This document shows, piece by piece, positions 10,609 through 23,341 of a DNA stretch of 64,000 nt. This DNA comes from Cephalotus follicularis (taxonomy: Eukaryota; Streptophyta; Magnoliopsida; Oxalidales; Cephalotaceae): positions 124,001 through 188,000 of the forward strand of contig BDDD01002946.1 of the NCBI GenBank assembly GCA_001972305.1. Direction: 5' to 3'. The position numbers were made by a program, and so were the translations under genes. The notes beneath the pieces are model-generated. The model was not told the origin of the DNA, made no database searches, and saw nothing but the letters and a program-made list of their open reading frames with translations. Positions within the stretch are counted from its first letter, which is position 1; each line of letters begins with the position of its first letter.

Positions 10609-12115
10609 TGTTCACGTGTTTTGAATGTTTTAAATTTATACCGCAAGTGCACGGTTGTGCAGTAATGGGATGAACACTAGGAAATCAAGTTAAATTAATT
10701 TTAATCTATTTAACCTAGGCATAGCGTAAAAAATTGAGGTCCAATTATGAAAACTACTCCTAAATATGCAAAATAAACTAAATCACTGAAAACAGGCAAG
10801 AAATGCGTCGATGCGTTGTCAAAGTGTCGACGTGAATAAACTTAAAGCAGGCAAACAATTAAATATAAAAGCAATAATTAAAATGGAATGAAATATGCAA
10901 GATAAAAGTCAGTTTTAGGGTATAGAAACTCACCATGGATTATATTAAACAATTCACTTACTTGAACGATGAAACCTTGATAACCAACGAATGTTAGGTC
11001 GATTCGAAGTGCGACTATGATGACAAATCGTATGAGTATTCATGCTAGGTCTATGCGGAGTGTGGCAGCAGCGACAAATCGTATGAGTGGCCATGCTAGG
11101 TCTATAGGGAGTGTGTTCGGTGTGACAAACAGTATGAATATACTCCATTGATTGCGTTAAAAACCATTTATTCGCCAATGTTCTTATTCACCGACAAGAT
11201 GTTTGTGAATTTTAATCAGACAGACAAAGTGTGTGTTAAGGCAAAAAATTGAAGAACAAAACGAATATTCAATGATTTTTATTAATAGAATTGTAACAAT
11301 ACAATATAATGTCTTGTTCTAACCCTAAAAACCTTGAGAAGTTAGTTAGAAAACATTGAAAATAAAAACTAAAATTGATAAAGAAAAGTGGCTACAAAGC
11401 TTGTCACTAACTTTGTTCACATTGTTATGGATGGCCTTGAAGTGTATTTATACTGACAAAGTTGCTAAAAATGGAAATAAAATAACCTAGATACAAAACT
11501 GGCAAAAATATAAACTTTCCAAATTTGGCTGCAAGGCGTCGTAAGCGTCGACGCTTACGTCTTGGGCGTCAACACTTTGGGGCTTTGCGTTGATGGTTTG
11601 GTATGTTGAAGCACTAATCGTCGACTCGTATCTTGCATTATGAGGCATACTTGAGTGTTAAACGTCAATGCTTACAAGCAAGGCGTCGATTCTTAACTCG
11701 TGAACTCTGGAGGCGTTGACATCGTGATTGCTGCACGTTAACGTTTAAGCTACTGTTTGATTTATGCTTTTTTGGCGTTGATGTCTTGATCATGGCGTTG
11801 ATGCCTAAACATTGAATTCCCAGCACGTTGACGCCAAATGGATTGGTGTTGACGAAAATCGTAAGAACTGCAAAATTGTTCATCGGGAGTGCAAAGCGTC
11901 AACGCTTTGTTTGAAAATGTCAGCGCGTAAGGCCTAGGCGTCGACGCTTAACTCTGTTTTCTTCAGATTTTTCAGCAATTTAGCCCATTCTTCATGCACT
12001 TTGATCTTTTTGGTCTTGTACCTGAAAATCAACATAACACAACCAAAGTAGTCTATTCGAAGAATAAAAAGATGACAAATAAATCATTAAAAACAACACA
12101 TTTTTATTCTAAACA
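10609..12115 (-). repeat. Element C 5' LTR
   Basis: The boundaries TGTTCACG (10609) and TAAACA (12115) give inverted TGTT/AACA ends and a 1507-bp LTR, a normal size for Athila elements. It includes the CCGCAAGTGCACGG block (about 10640) common in plant gypsy LTRs and a GTCGAC-motif cluster at about 11530-11955. The distal part matches 5160-5748. Confidence 0.8.
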
Positions 12116-12312
12116 CTAGCATACAAAGTGCCAGTCTATCCGGATTACATATGTACATGTATGTTATCCTACAACTAGGAAGGTTCTGGAATGAAGCTTA
12201 TCAATGTGCTAAGTCTCACAACATGATCTCATCATGGTCATAGTATTAGAGATAGTGACCCCTCAAGCCACTAAGTGGCTGGAAGTAGCAGTTACTATTT
12301 ATAGGTTAAAAT
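12116..12312. other. Unassigned flank between elements C and I
   Basis: This 197-bp stretch has no recognisable retroelement motif. It was once continuous with the sequence after 18414, because element I is flanked by a duplicated AAAAT. I see no gene in it. Confidence 0.4.
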
Positions 12313-15024
12313 TGTAATACCATGGTCGTTCGTAAATGTATTTTTTTACGGATTTTATATCTATTTTCAGGCTTTTAATTTTGTTTAATTTTAAAAGTCT
12401 GGTTGCCCTATGATTTGGGTTTATATGATTTGAGCTGACTGATACCAGTCCGAAATTTGGGTATGATATACTATGTTGGGTTTGGGTTTTATTTATTTTA
12501 TTTTAATCCAAAATTATTTTAATTAAAAACAAATTACTACCTTTTTATTTTAAAATCCCTTAATTCCTTTTATTATTAATTCTATATTTTTCCTTTTTCC
12601 TATTTTATCATTTTCTCCAACTTTCTTCCTTCTTTCCCGTAAATCTTTCTTCCCACCATCAAAATGTCATGTTAAGTCTCTCTTTTTCCCATTTCAAAAT
12701 CCAGAAAAGCCTCATTTCTTCCCTTTATGATCAAATCATGTCTTCTCCTTTCTCCATTATTAAAGTGCCTTGCCATTTTATATGATGCCCTCATCTTTCT
12801 TGCAAGCCACTGCCAATTCTGCATTGTGGGTGTCTGTCAAGCTGCTGTGTATTTGTTTCATCAAATTCGTAGAGGTAATCTTAATCCTTTTTGTGTTATT
12901 TTGAGTTGAATTCCTTTAGTTTGCTAAGTTTCTCCTTGTTTTTGGTTTTCTTTTGGTTTTGGTCTCTTTGCCTCTGTTTTTGTCACAGCAGATTGTGTGT
13001 TTGTGCTTGTGTTCCTCATGCTAGTTTCTGTGTCCTTAACATCATTACAAGTTAGTAGATTCGTCCCCTTTAATGATAGTTTTGTTACAATGGCATACTT
13101 TGAGTTTTTGTGCTCTTGGTATCTTTGGGTCATTGATTCCTGTCTAAATGTGTTGTTATTGTGTTAGTGATATTGTAAACACGTTTTATACTCATATATG
13201 TGTCACAAACTTGTTTTATAACATCTGTAATCAATTAGAGACAGAATCTGGACATATACATGCATTGTCTTCTTGCTTCCTTTTGCAAGATAAATCACTG
13301 TCAGGTTGTTTCTTTGTCAAATTTGTGTTTTTATGTCACCTACAAGTCATATATAATCATATGTTTATGTACATATGTCTCTAGTTAATTGTAGAAACCA
13401 TTTGAACTATTTTCAGTAGCAAATCGTCGAATTTCCAACTGTTCTGTCGCCCAGAACAGTCGGATGTCTCTGTTCACAGTCGGCTGGAATGGTTGTGTAG
13501 CCGACTGCCACATGAATGCAGTCGACTGCCTTGGTTGTGTAGTCGACTGGAAGGATGAACACAGTCGACAGCCTACACTTTTAATTGAGTAGTCGACTGG
13601 ACCTTTTAATAGTAGACAGTCTTGCTTCCCTAGTCCACTGGAGCCCTGTTTTAGTCGACTGTTTTGCCCTGGAATGTACTGTTTTCAACTGTTTTGATTC
13701 ATTTGATCCCCGAATCGATCTGAGTCCTTTCCAAACACTGTTAAGAGTCTGTTTAATACTTCTGATGTGTTTTAGATTTTTACACGTATGATTTTGAATC
13801 CCTTTTAGATTGTGTGCTTCAAAGGAGAATTTGTTTTTGATCGCCTATTTGTAAGTACCGTGTAAGCGCATAAGGTACGGATTTTCCGTTCTTTGTCTAT
13901 CTGGTATTTGAACTGAAACTGTTTTGCTAAGCATCTTCGTTGATGAAATCAATGATATTTATTATTTTGATACGTTTCAAATATAAGTTGGTTTGACATT
14001 TTAAATGATTCCGACTTCATCCATACGATATGTTATGATACGATATGTTATGATATGATATGTTATGATACCGTTGAGAGCGGTTTTCAAATATGTTGTG
14101 TGAAAACAGACTCTATGTGATTTTAAATTAATTTTGATAAATCAATAATTTTAAAATACTGAGTATTGTACCCACCTATGGGGCATACAATAGGCACGTC
14201 GAGGGCCTGGCACGGGGACATGACACTTCCGTAGAAGTGTGATTAGACTAAGACATCTCTGAGTGTATGAACAAATCCCATGAGGTGGATTTGTGGATCC
14301 GCTATGAATGATAGAGGCGTATGAATCGATTCTAGTTTATGTAATCTAAGGTAAATTCAGATATATGGTCCGAGATGTGATCGGATATGTGTATATGAGA
14401 ATTGACTTGTGTAGTGCCGTACACTTCAATTCTAGTGGGCATGTGGAATTAGCGCCTCCCTTGCCAAAATTTATGATATGTGATAAGAATATAGCTCAGT
14501 ATATTTTACGAACTACGATTTATAGCATTTTGAATTGTTCCGTATTTGTTTCAAAAAATATGCAACAGTCATTTGAATATGATTAAACTAATGTAACTGT
14601 CTAAGATTTCAGTTACGAAGTTTATTGAAATATTACTATTTTTAAAATATCGTTTAAAGCTTTAATTCCCTTATCAGTACTGAGGTTTGCTCAGCCGCGT
14701 TTTTGTTTCCATGCGACAAGTTTTCAGGAGCAGCGGGGGAAAGTGTGATTGAGTGATGACCACCCTATGTGTTGGATCCTTAGGAGAGTGATCCTTATGT
14801 TGTGTTTAGTGGTCAGAAACATGGATTATTATGTTTTATGTTTTTAAATTGGAACTGATTTATGTTTTTAATTTTCCGCAACTGATTAATATGCTAAATG
14901 GCTAAGTTTTAATATTTTGATAAGACTGCCACGTTTTCGGCTAATCAAGCAAACTTATGATTTGATTTATTATGTTATGTATGATATGACCCTGTGACGA
15001 CTCCCGCCGTCCGGGGGTGTTACA
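12313..15024 (+). repeat. Element I 5' LTR
   Basis: This 2712-bp LTR starts TGTAATACCATGG and ends GGGGGTGTTACA. It holds a cluster of AGTCGACTG-type motifs at about 13480-13660 and ATGATATGTT-type short repeats at about 14028-14075. The conserved GGGGCATACAATAGGCACG.. block near 14180 is also found in element H at about 60866. A pyrimidine-rich stretch lies at about 12540-12730. The first 690 bp and last 150 bp are shared with the 3' LTR. Confidence 0.9.
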
Positions 15025-15029
15025 GATTT

Positions 15030-15041
15030 TGGTATCAGAGA
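15030..15041 (+). promoter_or_regulatory. Primer-binding site, initiator Met tRNA
   Basis: TGGTATCAGAG starts six bases after the LTR end. It is the complement of the 3' end of plant initiator methionine tRNA. The base after this run differs from the full site seen in element H. Confidence 0.9.
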
Positions 15042-15195
15042 ATTAGGTTTTGTTTCCTCAGAAGACCTAACTAGGTTTGACCTGTGAGATTGGGTAGACA
15101 CCGGGTTAGGTTGTTTCGATTTTGATTGTCTGATATGTTTTCTGTTTTCTGTTTTGTTCCTTGTGATGTTTTATGTTTTGGGCGCCTTTTCATAG

Positions 15196-17547
15196 ATGGC
15201 ACGTACAAGGAACGCTGCTCGGAGGACTACACCCGTTGAGGCTCAGGAAGCTTTTAATGAGCCTACTATGGAGGAGCTTGTACGTCAGGCAGTCGCTCAG
15301 GAGATATGACACGTGTTGAGTGAGCAGAATCTGAATCAGGACCGTAGGGAGCCGGTTGTTGCTAATGATGCTCCAACTGATGTTCATTTGGGAAGAGATG
15401 CAGGGGACAAGACTGATACGCCCACTTATGTTTGGCTAGAGCGGTTCCAGAAGTAGAGACCGCAGTCTTTCAGCTCAGCCGTGACTCCGGTGGAAGCTGA
15501 GCACTGGATTGCTAATATGGACAAGATCTTTGATGTGCTTGGTTGCAGTGATGATCAGAAGATCAAGTTAGCTGTGTACAAGCTTGAGGGTGATGCTCAG
15601 AAATGGTGGAAAGCTGTGCTTTTGGCTAAGGGTGGCAACTATGCAGAGACTTTGACCTGGTCTGAGTTTTGCGAGGTCTTTTATCAGCAGTACTTTCCCA
15701 CCGCTGATAAGGAGGCTTACGCCAGAGAATTTATCAATACCAGACAGAAGGATGGAGAGTCGGTGACGGAGTTCTTGACCCGTTTCACTAGGCTTACTAG
15801 TTTTGCCGGTTCTGCGGCAGGGACAGCATTGGAGCAGGCAGAAAAGTTCAAGTGTAAGTTACATTATCAGCTCGGGGGTAAATTGATCAACACCAGGTTT
15901 GCTGATGTATCTGAAGTGGCTAATGCGGCTAAGAACATTGAGCTGGAAAGGTTAGATTTCCAGGCTGCTCGACAGGAGAGTGATAGGATGAGAAACAGAG
16001 GTGATTCTCATGGGCAAGGTTCTGGATAAAATAAGAATAGGAATGGTAAGCGTGGGAAGAGAAATGATAACCGGGGACAGCAACATTCCGGTAATGACCC
16101 AAGGCAGACACAGGGAGCTGCGGATGTCCAGATTTCCAAGTGTGATGTGTGTGGTAGACAGCATCCGGTGGGAGTATGCTATAAGGCTATCGGGGCCTGT
16201 TTTGTGTGCGGACAGAAAGGGCATTTTGTGAAGGATTGTCCTGACCCTCGTGCGAAGGGAAGGAAAGGGAATAATGCAGATCACGGACAGCGCAACGTGG
16301 AAGGTCGTGTCTTTGCTATCACGACTCAGCAGGCAGCTAATGCACCAGGTACAGTTTTGGGCTTTATTTATGTTGGTAACCGCAGGGCTTATGTTTTGTA
16401 TGATACTGGATCGACCCACTCGGTTGTAGCGAGGTCTTTTGTTCGGCATCTTGGGATGTTTTCTCAGTTGCTTGATCCAACTTTGGTTCTTTCGACCCCT
16501 ACGGGTTCTTCTGTTGTGATATCTGAGTGCTTTTATGCTTGTCCTCTTGTTTTCTATGATCGGATTCGTGATGCGGATCTTTTGCCTATCGATATGTATG
16601 ACTTCGATATGATTTTGGGAATGAACTGGTTGGGTCGTCATCGGGCTACGATCGACTGCTATGCTTGGAGAATTCTGTTTGGGGATGTGAACAGTCCTGA
16701 TTTTGTTTATCAGGGTTCACAGCCTAGGAAAGAAGTGAAAGTGATATCCGCTTTGAAAGCTCGGAAGTTGGTAGCTAAGGGCGCTGAAGGTTTCTTAGCT
16801 GTTGTGAAGGATGTCTCAAAGGTTGAGCCTCACCTTGAAGACTATCCTGTGGTGCGAGAATTTGTTGATGTGTTTCCGGAGGAGTTACCGGGTTTACCAC
16901 CGCAACGGGAAGTGGAGTTTACCATCGAACTCATTCCCGGAGCGGCACCTATATCTAAGGCACCTAACAGAATGGCACCGTTGGAACTGCAAGAGTTGAA
17001 GGAACAGTTGTAAGAGCTGTTAGATCAGGGTTTCATTCGGCCTAGTGTTTCACCGTGGGGTGCTCCGGTTCTTTTTGTGAAGAAGAAAGATGGGTCTATG
17101 AGGTTATGTATAGACTACAGAGAGTTGAACCGAATCACTGTTCGGAATAAATTCCCGCTACCTAGGATTGATGACTTGTTTGATCAACTCCAAGGTACTC
17201 GGTATTTCTCGAAGATCGATTTGAGATCGGGATATCATCAGCTTCGGATTAAGGATGAAAATGTGCCTAAAACTGCTTTCCGTACTCGCTATGGGCATTA
17301 TGAGTTTTTGGTGATGCCTTTCGGACTCACTAATGCCCTAGCAGTTTTCATGGATCTGATGAATAGGGTGTTTCATGAATATTTGGATCAGTTTGTCATT
17401 GTGTTCATTGATGACATTCTTGTGTATTCCAAATCAATGGAAGAGCATGAAGAACAGATTCGCATTGTGTTGGAGATTTTGAGGAAGAATCAGCTTTACG
17501 CGAAGTTCTCGAAGTGTGAGTTGTGGTTGGAACAGGTGGCGTTCTAG
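15196..17547 (+). pseudogene. gag-protease-RT polyprotein of element I, truncated, four stops
   Basis: The ATG at 15196 opens frame 1, which stays in register to 17547 without any frameshift. Stops interrupt it at 15307 (TGA), 15454 (TAG), 16027 (TAA) and 17011 (TAA). Capsid-like gag lies at about 15480-15980 (VEAEHWIANMDKIF, then KWWKAV, then FCEVFYQQYFP). A CCHC knuckle is at about 16200-16245 (CFVCGQKGHFVKDC). The protease active site YDTGSTHS is at about 16399, and VILGMNWLG-like sequence follows near 16612. RT begins at about 16910 and includes LRSGYHQL and the catalytic FIDDILVYS near 17407. RT ends abruptly at a TAG two bases before the 3' LTR. The product would be the structural and enzymatic precursor; it cannot be made intact. 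Confidence 0.9.
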
Positions 17548-17548
17548 T

Positions 17549-18409
17549 TGTAATACCCTGCTCGTTCGTAAATGTATTTTTTTACGGATTTTATATGTAT
17601 TTTTGGGCTTTTAATTTTGTTTAATTCTAAAAGTCCGGTTGCCCTATGATTTGGGTTTATATGATTTGAGCTGACTGATACCAGTCCAAAATTTGGGTAT
17701 GATATGCTATGTTGGGTTTGGGTTTTATTTATTTTATTTTAATCCAAAATTATTTTAATTAAAAACAAATTATTACCTTTTTATTTTAAAATCCCTTAAT
17801 TCCTTTTATTATTAATTCTTTATTTTTCCTTTTTCCTATTTTATCATTTTCTCCAACTTTCCTCCAACTTTCTTCCTTCTTTCCCGTAAATCTTTCTTCC
17901 CACCATCAAAATATCATGTTAAGTCTCTCTTTTTCCCATTTCAAAATCCAGAAAAGCCTCATTTCTTCCCCTTTTGATCAAATCATGTCTCCTCCTTTCT
18001 TCTTTATTAGAGTGCCTTGACATTTTATATGATGCCCTCATCTTTCTTGCAAGCCACTGCCAATTCTGCATTGTGGGTGTGTGTCAAGCTGCTGTGTATT
18101 TGTTTCATCAAATTCCTAGAGGTAATCTTAATCCTTTTTGTGTTATTTTGAGTTGAATTCGTTTAGTTTGCTAAGTTTCTCCTTGTTTTTGGTTTTCTTT
18201 TGGTTTTGGTCTCTTTGCCTCTGTTTTTGTCACAGCAGATTGTGTGTTTGTGCTTGTTTTCCGCAACTGATTAATATGCTAAATGGCTAAGTTTTAATAT
18301 TTTGATAAGACTGCCACGTTTTCGGCTAATCAAGCAAACTTATGATTTGATTTGTTATGTTATGTATGATATGACCCTGTGATGACTCCCGCCGTCCGGG
18401 GGTGTTACA
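17549..18409 (+). repeat. Element I 3' LTR with internal deletion
   Basis: It starts TGTAATACCCTGC and ends GGGGGTGTTACA, but is only 861 bp. Sequence matching 12313-13010 is joined to sequence matching 14872-15024 at about 18258, with at most one or two bases of shared sequence at the joint. A short CTCCAACTTTC duplication near 17852-17874 is absent from the 5' LTR. Confidence 0.9.
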
Positions 18410-18414
18410 AAAAT

Positions 18415-19072
18415 AGTCTTATTCCATTTGTGTGACACATGTGCATACTTTATTATTGTTGCAACTCGTATGTGTTTTTATCACATCATTGATGTAGTTT
18501 TATCTGCTTATGCATATGGAGCCCAGTCACAACAAGGGTTGGATGTCGGGCCGGGGGCTATGAGAATGACTCCTTTATTCCTTGTGACTAAACTGTTCCA
18601 AGTTGTAGGTTCATTTATAGGGGGCATAAGTGAACCAGTTAGACTTGCCGCGTTATGCTCGCTCCCGCGGGTTGGAGGGTGGAGTATCTCATTGCCACTC
18701 GGGGGGAACCCTAGAGCTAAAGCGGGGTGTGTGCTGGGAGCATGTACACTGAACTTGACCTACCATAGGAATGTTACTTGGATGATCTCTAATCCTGTGT
18801 CAGTTACTATTCCTATATGTGGCGGTAGTGTATAGGCAGTTAGTGCCTAGCAGGACCTATCTGATCCTTAGACCTGAGCTACTGCTCTATGTTATGTGGA
18901 AGAAGTTTGGCTTTGATCTCTGTCCTACCCAATCCTTTCGCGAGGCTGGAAACAGACGGTCTTTAGGTCTTACCGAATCTGGATGAATGAGGCCAGTAGC
19001 CAAGATGGAATCGTCACAAAGGTAGCAAGGGTGATATGTCATGCACACATGATATACCTTCCATACAATCCA
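18415..19072. other. Unassigned stretch before the copia element
   Basis: This sequence is mostly unrelated to any element I can recognise. An open frame of 135 codons (18428-18835) lacks any family motif. The last 27 bases or so (about 19046-19072) read like the D LTR interior near 32876-32903 (GATATACCTTCCATACAATCC), so part of it may be an old D-like LTR into which the copia element inserted. Confidence 0.35.
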
Positions 19073-22000
19073 TGTTAGAGATAAGTCCTACAAGTAGTTG
19101 CCATGTCTTATAATATGTAAACTTATCTTTAATGACATTCAATAAAAGGTACAATTTCTAATCAATGGCTATGTTCATTTTTTATATTAATCTGTGTATT
19201 AATATTTGAATGTCCTAAGACTACAGTTAGAGGAACCGAAATTCTTGATGAGATCAAGAAGTGAGAATTGGAACCTCAGTAAGATTCATTCTTAAATCTT
19301 CCTGGTCATAGGATTAATTACTCGGGGCATGCTTAATCCAATAAGACCAGTACGTAGTACGCCAGCTCGTTTAGAGGATGACTAATCTCATGTGTCATTT
19401 TGTGGAGACAAGGGAAATACACGTGGGCGAATGAGTTCACTGATGATGACTCGCAAGAAGGAATGCCCGTATGGAACTTTTTTGTAATAACCGTAATTTC
19501 AATTAATGTATATTGCTCCAATTTTAAATAAAGTATACATTTTAATTGATATTATATGTCCAATTATCATAGAAATTGTGATTAGTGAATGCTTGGGTTG
19601 GTGGAAATACAAATTGGTAAAACAAACATAGGGAACCCTAAAATCAGCTCAAATAGCCGACTGTCACAGGGTAACAGTCGACTGTCTGATGCGTGGGGTA
19701 ATAGTCGACTGCCTGTTAAAGACAGTCGACTGGAATGGTACAGAACAGGCATCTAGCATGCGCAGAGACAAGGATGACAGCTGTGCTAATCATGGCATGC
19801 ATGAGGGATGCGTGTCACCACCTGCCATAACATGCAAGGGGAGTGCCTTGCATGCCCTCTAATCCTTCTGCAAGATTTGCAGACCCGCACCTGCAAAAAC
19901 AGAAGAGAAAAGTGAGGAGAGGTGCATGTGAGAGAGAGAAGGAAAAGAGAGAAGGCTGAGTAATGTAGTCTGGCAATTCCTAAGTTTTTCTAAGCTCTAT
20001 ATCAGCTGTTAGATTAGAGTGTGAGTGTTAGAAAACACAGAGAGAAGAAGAGAATTGCTAGAGAATTGGAAAGCTTGCATTTGAGGTTTGGAGAGTTCAA
20101 AGAGACTTGGGAAGCTTTGATTCTCCTGGTAAATCACTAATCCAAATCCCTTAATGTTGTTATGGTTGTTAATAAGTATAAGTGTTCTAATCACCTCTAT
20201 ACCTACCTTCTGTAACATGCAAGCATGGTAATTACTAGAAGTAGAATTGGTTAGTGGAGAGATATTGTTAATGAAAAAATGGAGACTTAATGGATTATTA
20301 AGAATTACTGTTGGAACTTGTAATTGTAATGAGAGGATTATTGATACTTACTGGTATCAATGCATGTGTCCGTAAACATGCATGTTATAGATTAAATTCT
20401 GCAAATTGAAAGATTGGTTGGTGAAAAGGCCTTGGAAACTCAAAGAGAGAGATCAATCCCAATTGATCTCGGGATAGAAATTGAGGTAGGGGTAATGACA
20501 TATTTTGGAAGATATGAGTATGCATATATCATGTATGGTTATGTTCTGCTTGATTGCATGCACTGATTGGTTTTGTATTAGGCATTGAAATATACAACCT
20601 GCTACTGCCTGCATTTTCTGGGCAAAGCAGTCGACTGTTCTTCATGACAGTCGACTACTCAATCTATCCAGTCGACTGCTAAGAGGAAACAGTCGACTAC
20701 TCAATCAAAACAGCCGACTGTTCTTGAGAACAGCCGACTGTCCTGGGTTAAAATTCTGATATAGGTCCTGTTTGAGCCTCAATTTAAATGTAATTAACTT
20801 GGCCTCCATATGGATGATTAGAACAATCAATCTTGGCCTTATATACAACTACATTTTAGAAACTAAACAGGTATGCACTCCTTGTGTGAGTTGCACATGA
20901 ATGACTATGATACACAATGACCTCTTTGAATGTCTTGAATTGCTATTGTGCTTCACTGTTTGCTGTATATACCACTATCATAATTCGTATATATTGTCTA
21001 AGTGTTCTTCAACACTATTATCACTTATTTTCAATGATTAAACCAACAAAGTGCTTTAAGCACGAATATGGTTTTAACTAAAGGTTTCAAAATGAAAACT
21101 TATTGCCAATGATTTACTACTCCTCCTATGAGAGGTACCTACTGTTTTGTTCCCGAACTGGGAACCACTATTGTATTGATATCGTTTCCCTCTGATGAGA
21201 TGTACGATCAATGAATCGTTAAATGTTTCTAAAGAAAACAACTTTTATATTGTATACTATTGATATATGTAATATTTCTACTGAATTGATTGAATTGCTT
21301 GTCTATGCTTAATGTCGTTAGTCGAGTGATGGCAGAGGTCACTGACTACGGTAGGGATCCTAGGTGCCAGGAGTTGGCTAGAGTATCACCCAAACTTATC
21401 TGCCTTGCAGATCTTATTTGTTAAACTACCCGCTAACGCCGGCAGTAAATGTTACCTGATCTATCATCTTCGGAGTGTAGGGTGATAGATAGGTGGTGCG
21501 TAGTTTGTGCTAGGAGGTAGCGACATGTGACACCCAAACCATAGTATGAATTGATTGTACCCTTGTGCAGTATTCTTGCATTGTATTGTCTATGGCCACT
21601 TGGCATGGTTGCTTATATATTTGAATACTTAAATGTTATTTTAATATAAAATGTCATACATGTTGCATTCATATATTCCTTAGCATGCATTATCTTCCTG
21701 CTTAGCCAAGTGAGGACAACGGCTAACCCCCTACAATTTCAGATTAAGCGAAGACGTACGGGAGGTGCTGCTGAACCTTTGGAGAGCTTCTTTCTATCTT
21801 AAGGTTGTTATTTTATGATGTACTGTATTGTAATGAACGGTTCATACCCCATGATGTTGTTGTACTTTCCTTATGTATAAGGATATTGTTGGATTGTGCC
21901 TGGACGTAGTATGGGCTGCATACGGATGACTTGTATTTTATATTCCGGCTTACTGAATGCTTCCGCTTATTTACGAATTGTTGAATGGAATGCTGGAATA

Positions 22001-23339
22001 TTGTTTTATTTCTGATATCACCATATATGCTTATGTCTTAATGGAACTGAAGGGCGGGGTGTGACACTTTTACTGTACGTCAAATGGACATTCCGGATAG
22101 CAGCAGTACAACAGTGGTCCTAAGACATGAGCCATCACTTGTATCCTGTGCATAAGATGTTATACTTTGATAATGCTTACATATGTCTCCTAACCACGGG
22201 GAGTATACGGGCATAAGTTGGGTATGGCAGGTTTGTGGCAGAGATAGGTGAGTGAGCAAGATTGGATCCATCGATCCCAGTAAGGGATAGATGCTCATAT
22301 TGATTGGTTATTGGCATAAAATCCCTGGCCGGGGTAAGAGTAGTGATATACAGGAAGTGTTCCGATATCGCTTGTTCGTGTTAGAGGGGCACCTATAACA
22401 TGATAGGGCCAATGACAATATATCTTGGTACTGATTATTTAGGCTATTAGGGTTTGACATAATCCATACCTTAGTTTTAATTAGAGCATTGATGATAGAA
22501 CGATTAAACATGCACGTACTTGCATTTTATGTTTCAAGGAAAATTCATATTACCTGGGGGTCAGTATACATTGCTAGATGTCGATGTGATCAATAAAATG
22601 CCTGAGACAGCCTGATAACCTATATTAGATGAAAAAGAATTAAAAGAGTTTTAATTAATAATGTCAATTAAAATGTTTTCATGTGATGAAAAACATTTAA
22701 ATGATTGATTACAATAATCACAATTTAATTCTACGGCCAACATAATAGTGAACCTAACAAGTCACACACAATACAAGTGACTATCTCCTCAAACTTGGTG
22801 TGATTTAGAATCACACATTTAATAAGCCATAAGATGTTTTATTATAAGGGGAATTTCTGCCAAGACATAATGAGGCCATGACCAAGTCACTTACTTAATG
22901 GTTAAGTAAAAGACTTGGATATTTTCCTTAAGTCATTATCACCTAATATATATTTACTAGCATAAGTCATAAGGTGGATTGGACAAACTCTTCCAAATTT
23001 GTCCGACTCTTGGAGAGAAAGAAAAAGAGTTTATCTTTCTTCCTAAGGCTTGGATAAAGGAGAGAAAGAAGGAGATCTCTTAGTGTGGATCATCTTAGAG
23101 GCCATCCTACACTTGGAGTCTACCTTGGATCCTAAAGGAACTTGAAGGAAGGAGTAGTTCCATCAAGTAAGTTCCAATCGTTTTCTAACTATTAAAAACA
23201 ATTTTTAATCTTTGTTAATAACTTATTTAAGAATCAAAGATCCTTGGGAAGGATTGGAATTGCATCGAAAGTTTTTTGAAACCTATATAGCTTGCTAGCC
23301 GATTTCTAGTTTAGGGTTTCTTTGCAACTAATTCCAACA
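19073..23339 (+). repeat. Copia 5' LTR, interrupted
   Basis: The right end is fixed by AATTCCAACA followed by the primer site. If the left end is at 19073, the LTR is about 1.68 kb once the 2.59-kb insertion is removed. The segment 22067-23339 contains an AAGAGTTTATCTTTC-type region and TTTAGGGTTT near the end. Without a 3' LTR the left limit cannot be confirmed. Confidence 0.55.
19483..22066 (+). mobile_element. Solo gypsy LTR inside the copia LTR
   Basis: It starts TGTAATAACCG and ends GGGCGGGGTGTGACA, 2584 bp, with no internal region. CTTTT follows the right end (22067-22071). CTTTT followed by an extra T precedes the left end (19477-19482), which fits a 5-bp target duplication with one base of slippage in the T run. 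AGTCGACTG-type motifs cluster at about 19660-19735 and 20628-20740. The ends resemble those of chromovirus LTRs in this window. Confidence 0.8.
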
Positions 23340-23341
23340 AA

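Larger units (their letters stand above)
5160..12115 (-). mobile_element. Athila-like Ty3/gypsy element C, gag-protease only
   Basis: The two ends carry the same sequence (5160-5748 and about 11550-12115), read on the minus strand. Between them, in sense order, lie a decayed Asp-tRNA-type primer site (about 10582-10606), a broken gag (10455-8548), a protease ORF (8547-7024), a 1.3-kb non-coding tail and a purine tract next to the left LTR. No RT, RNase H or integrase is present between the protease and the purine tract, so the element is non-autonomous or deleted. The left LTR lacks its distal part, so no target duplication can be read. Confidence 0.85.
12313..18409 (+). mobile_element. Ty3/gypsy element I, internally deleted, with target duplication
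   Basis: The element runs from a TGTAATACC start to a GTGTTACA end. It is flanked by AAAAT at 12308-12312 and at 18410-18414, a perfect 5-bp target-site duplication. The order is 5' LTR (12313-15024), initiator-Met primer site, gag-protease-RT reading frame with four stops, then 3' LTR (17549-18409). RNase H, integrase and polypurine tract are missing. The 3' LTR is a shortened copy of the 5' LTR. The RT sequence and LTR similarity to element H place it among long-LTR plant chromovirus-like elements, probably Tekay/Del, but the chromodomain that would settle this is gone. Confidence 0.9.

Noticed and set aside
13148..13384. 78-codon cysteine-rich ORF
   Set aside because: Lies in the 5' LTR of element I, in the segment deleted from the 3' LTR. 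No signal or family motif beyond chance.
15025..15045. TGGTATCAGAG and its counterparts at other LTR edges as possible tRNA genes
   Set aside because: Only 11-13 bases complementary to the tRNA 3' end, always next to an LTR end. They are primer-binding sites.
18428..18835. 135-codon ORF on the plus strand
   Set aside because: No recognisable motif or codon pattern, and located between two retroelements. Kept as unassigned sequence rather than a gene.
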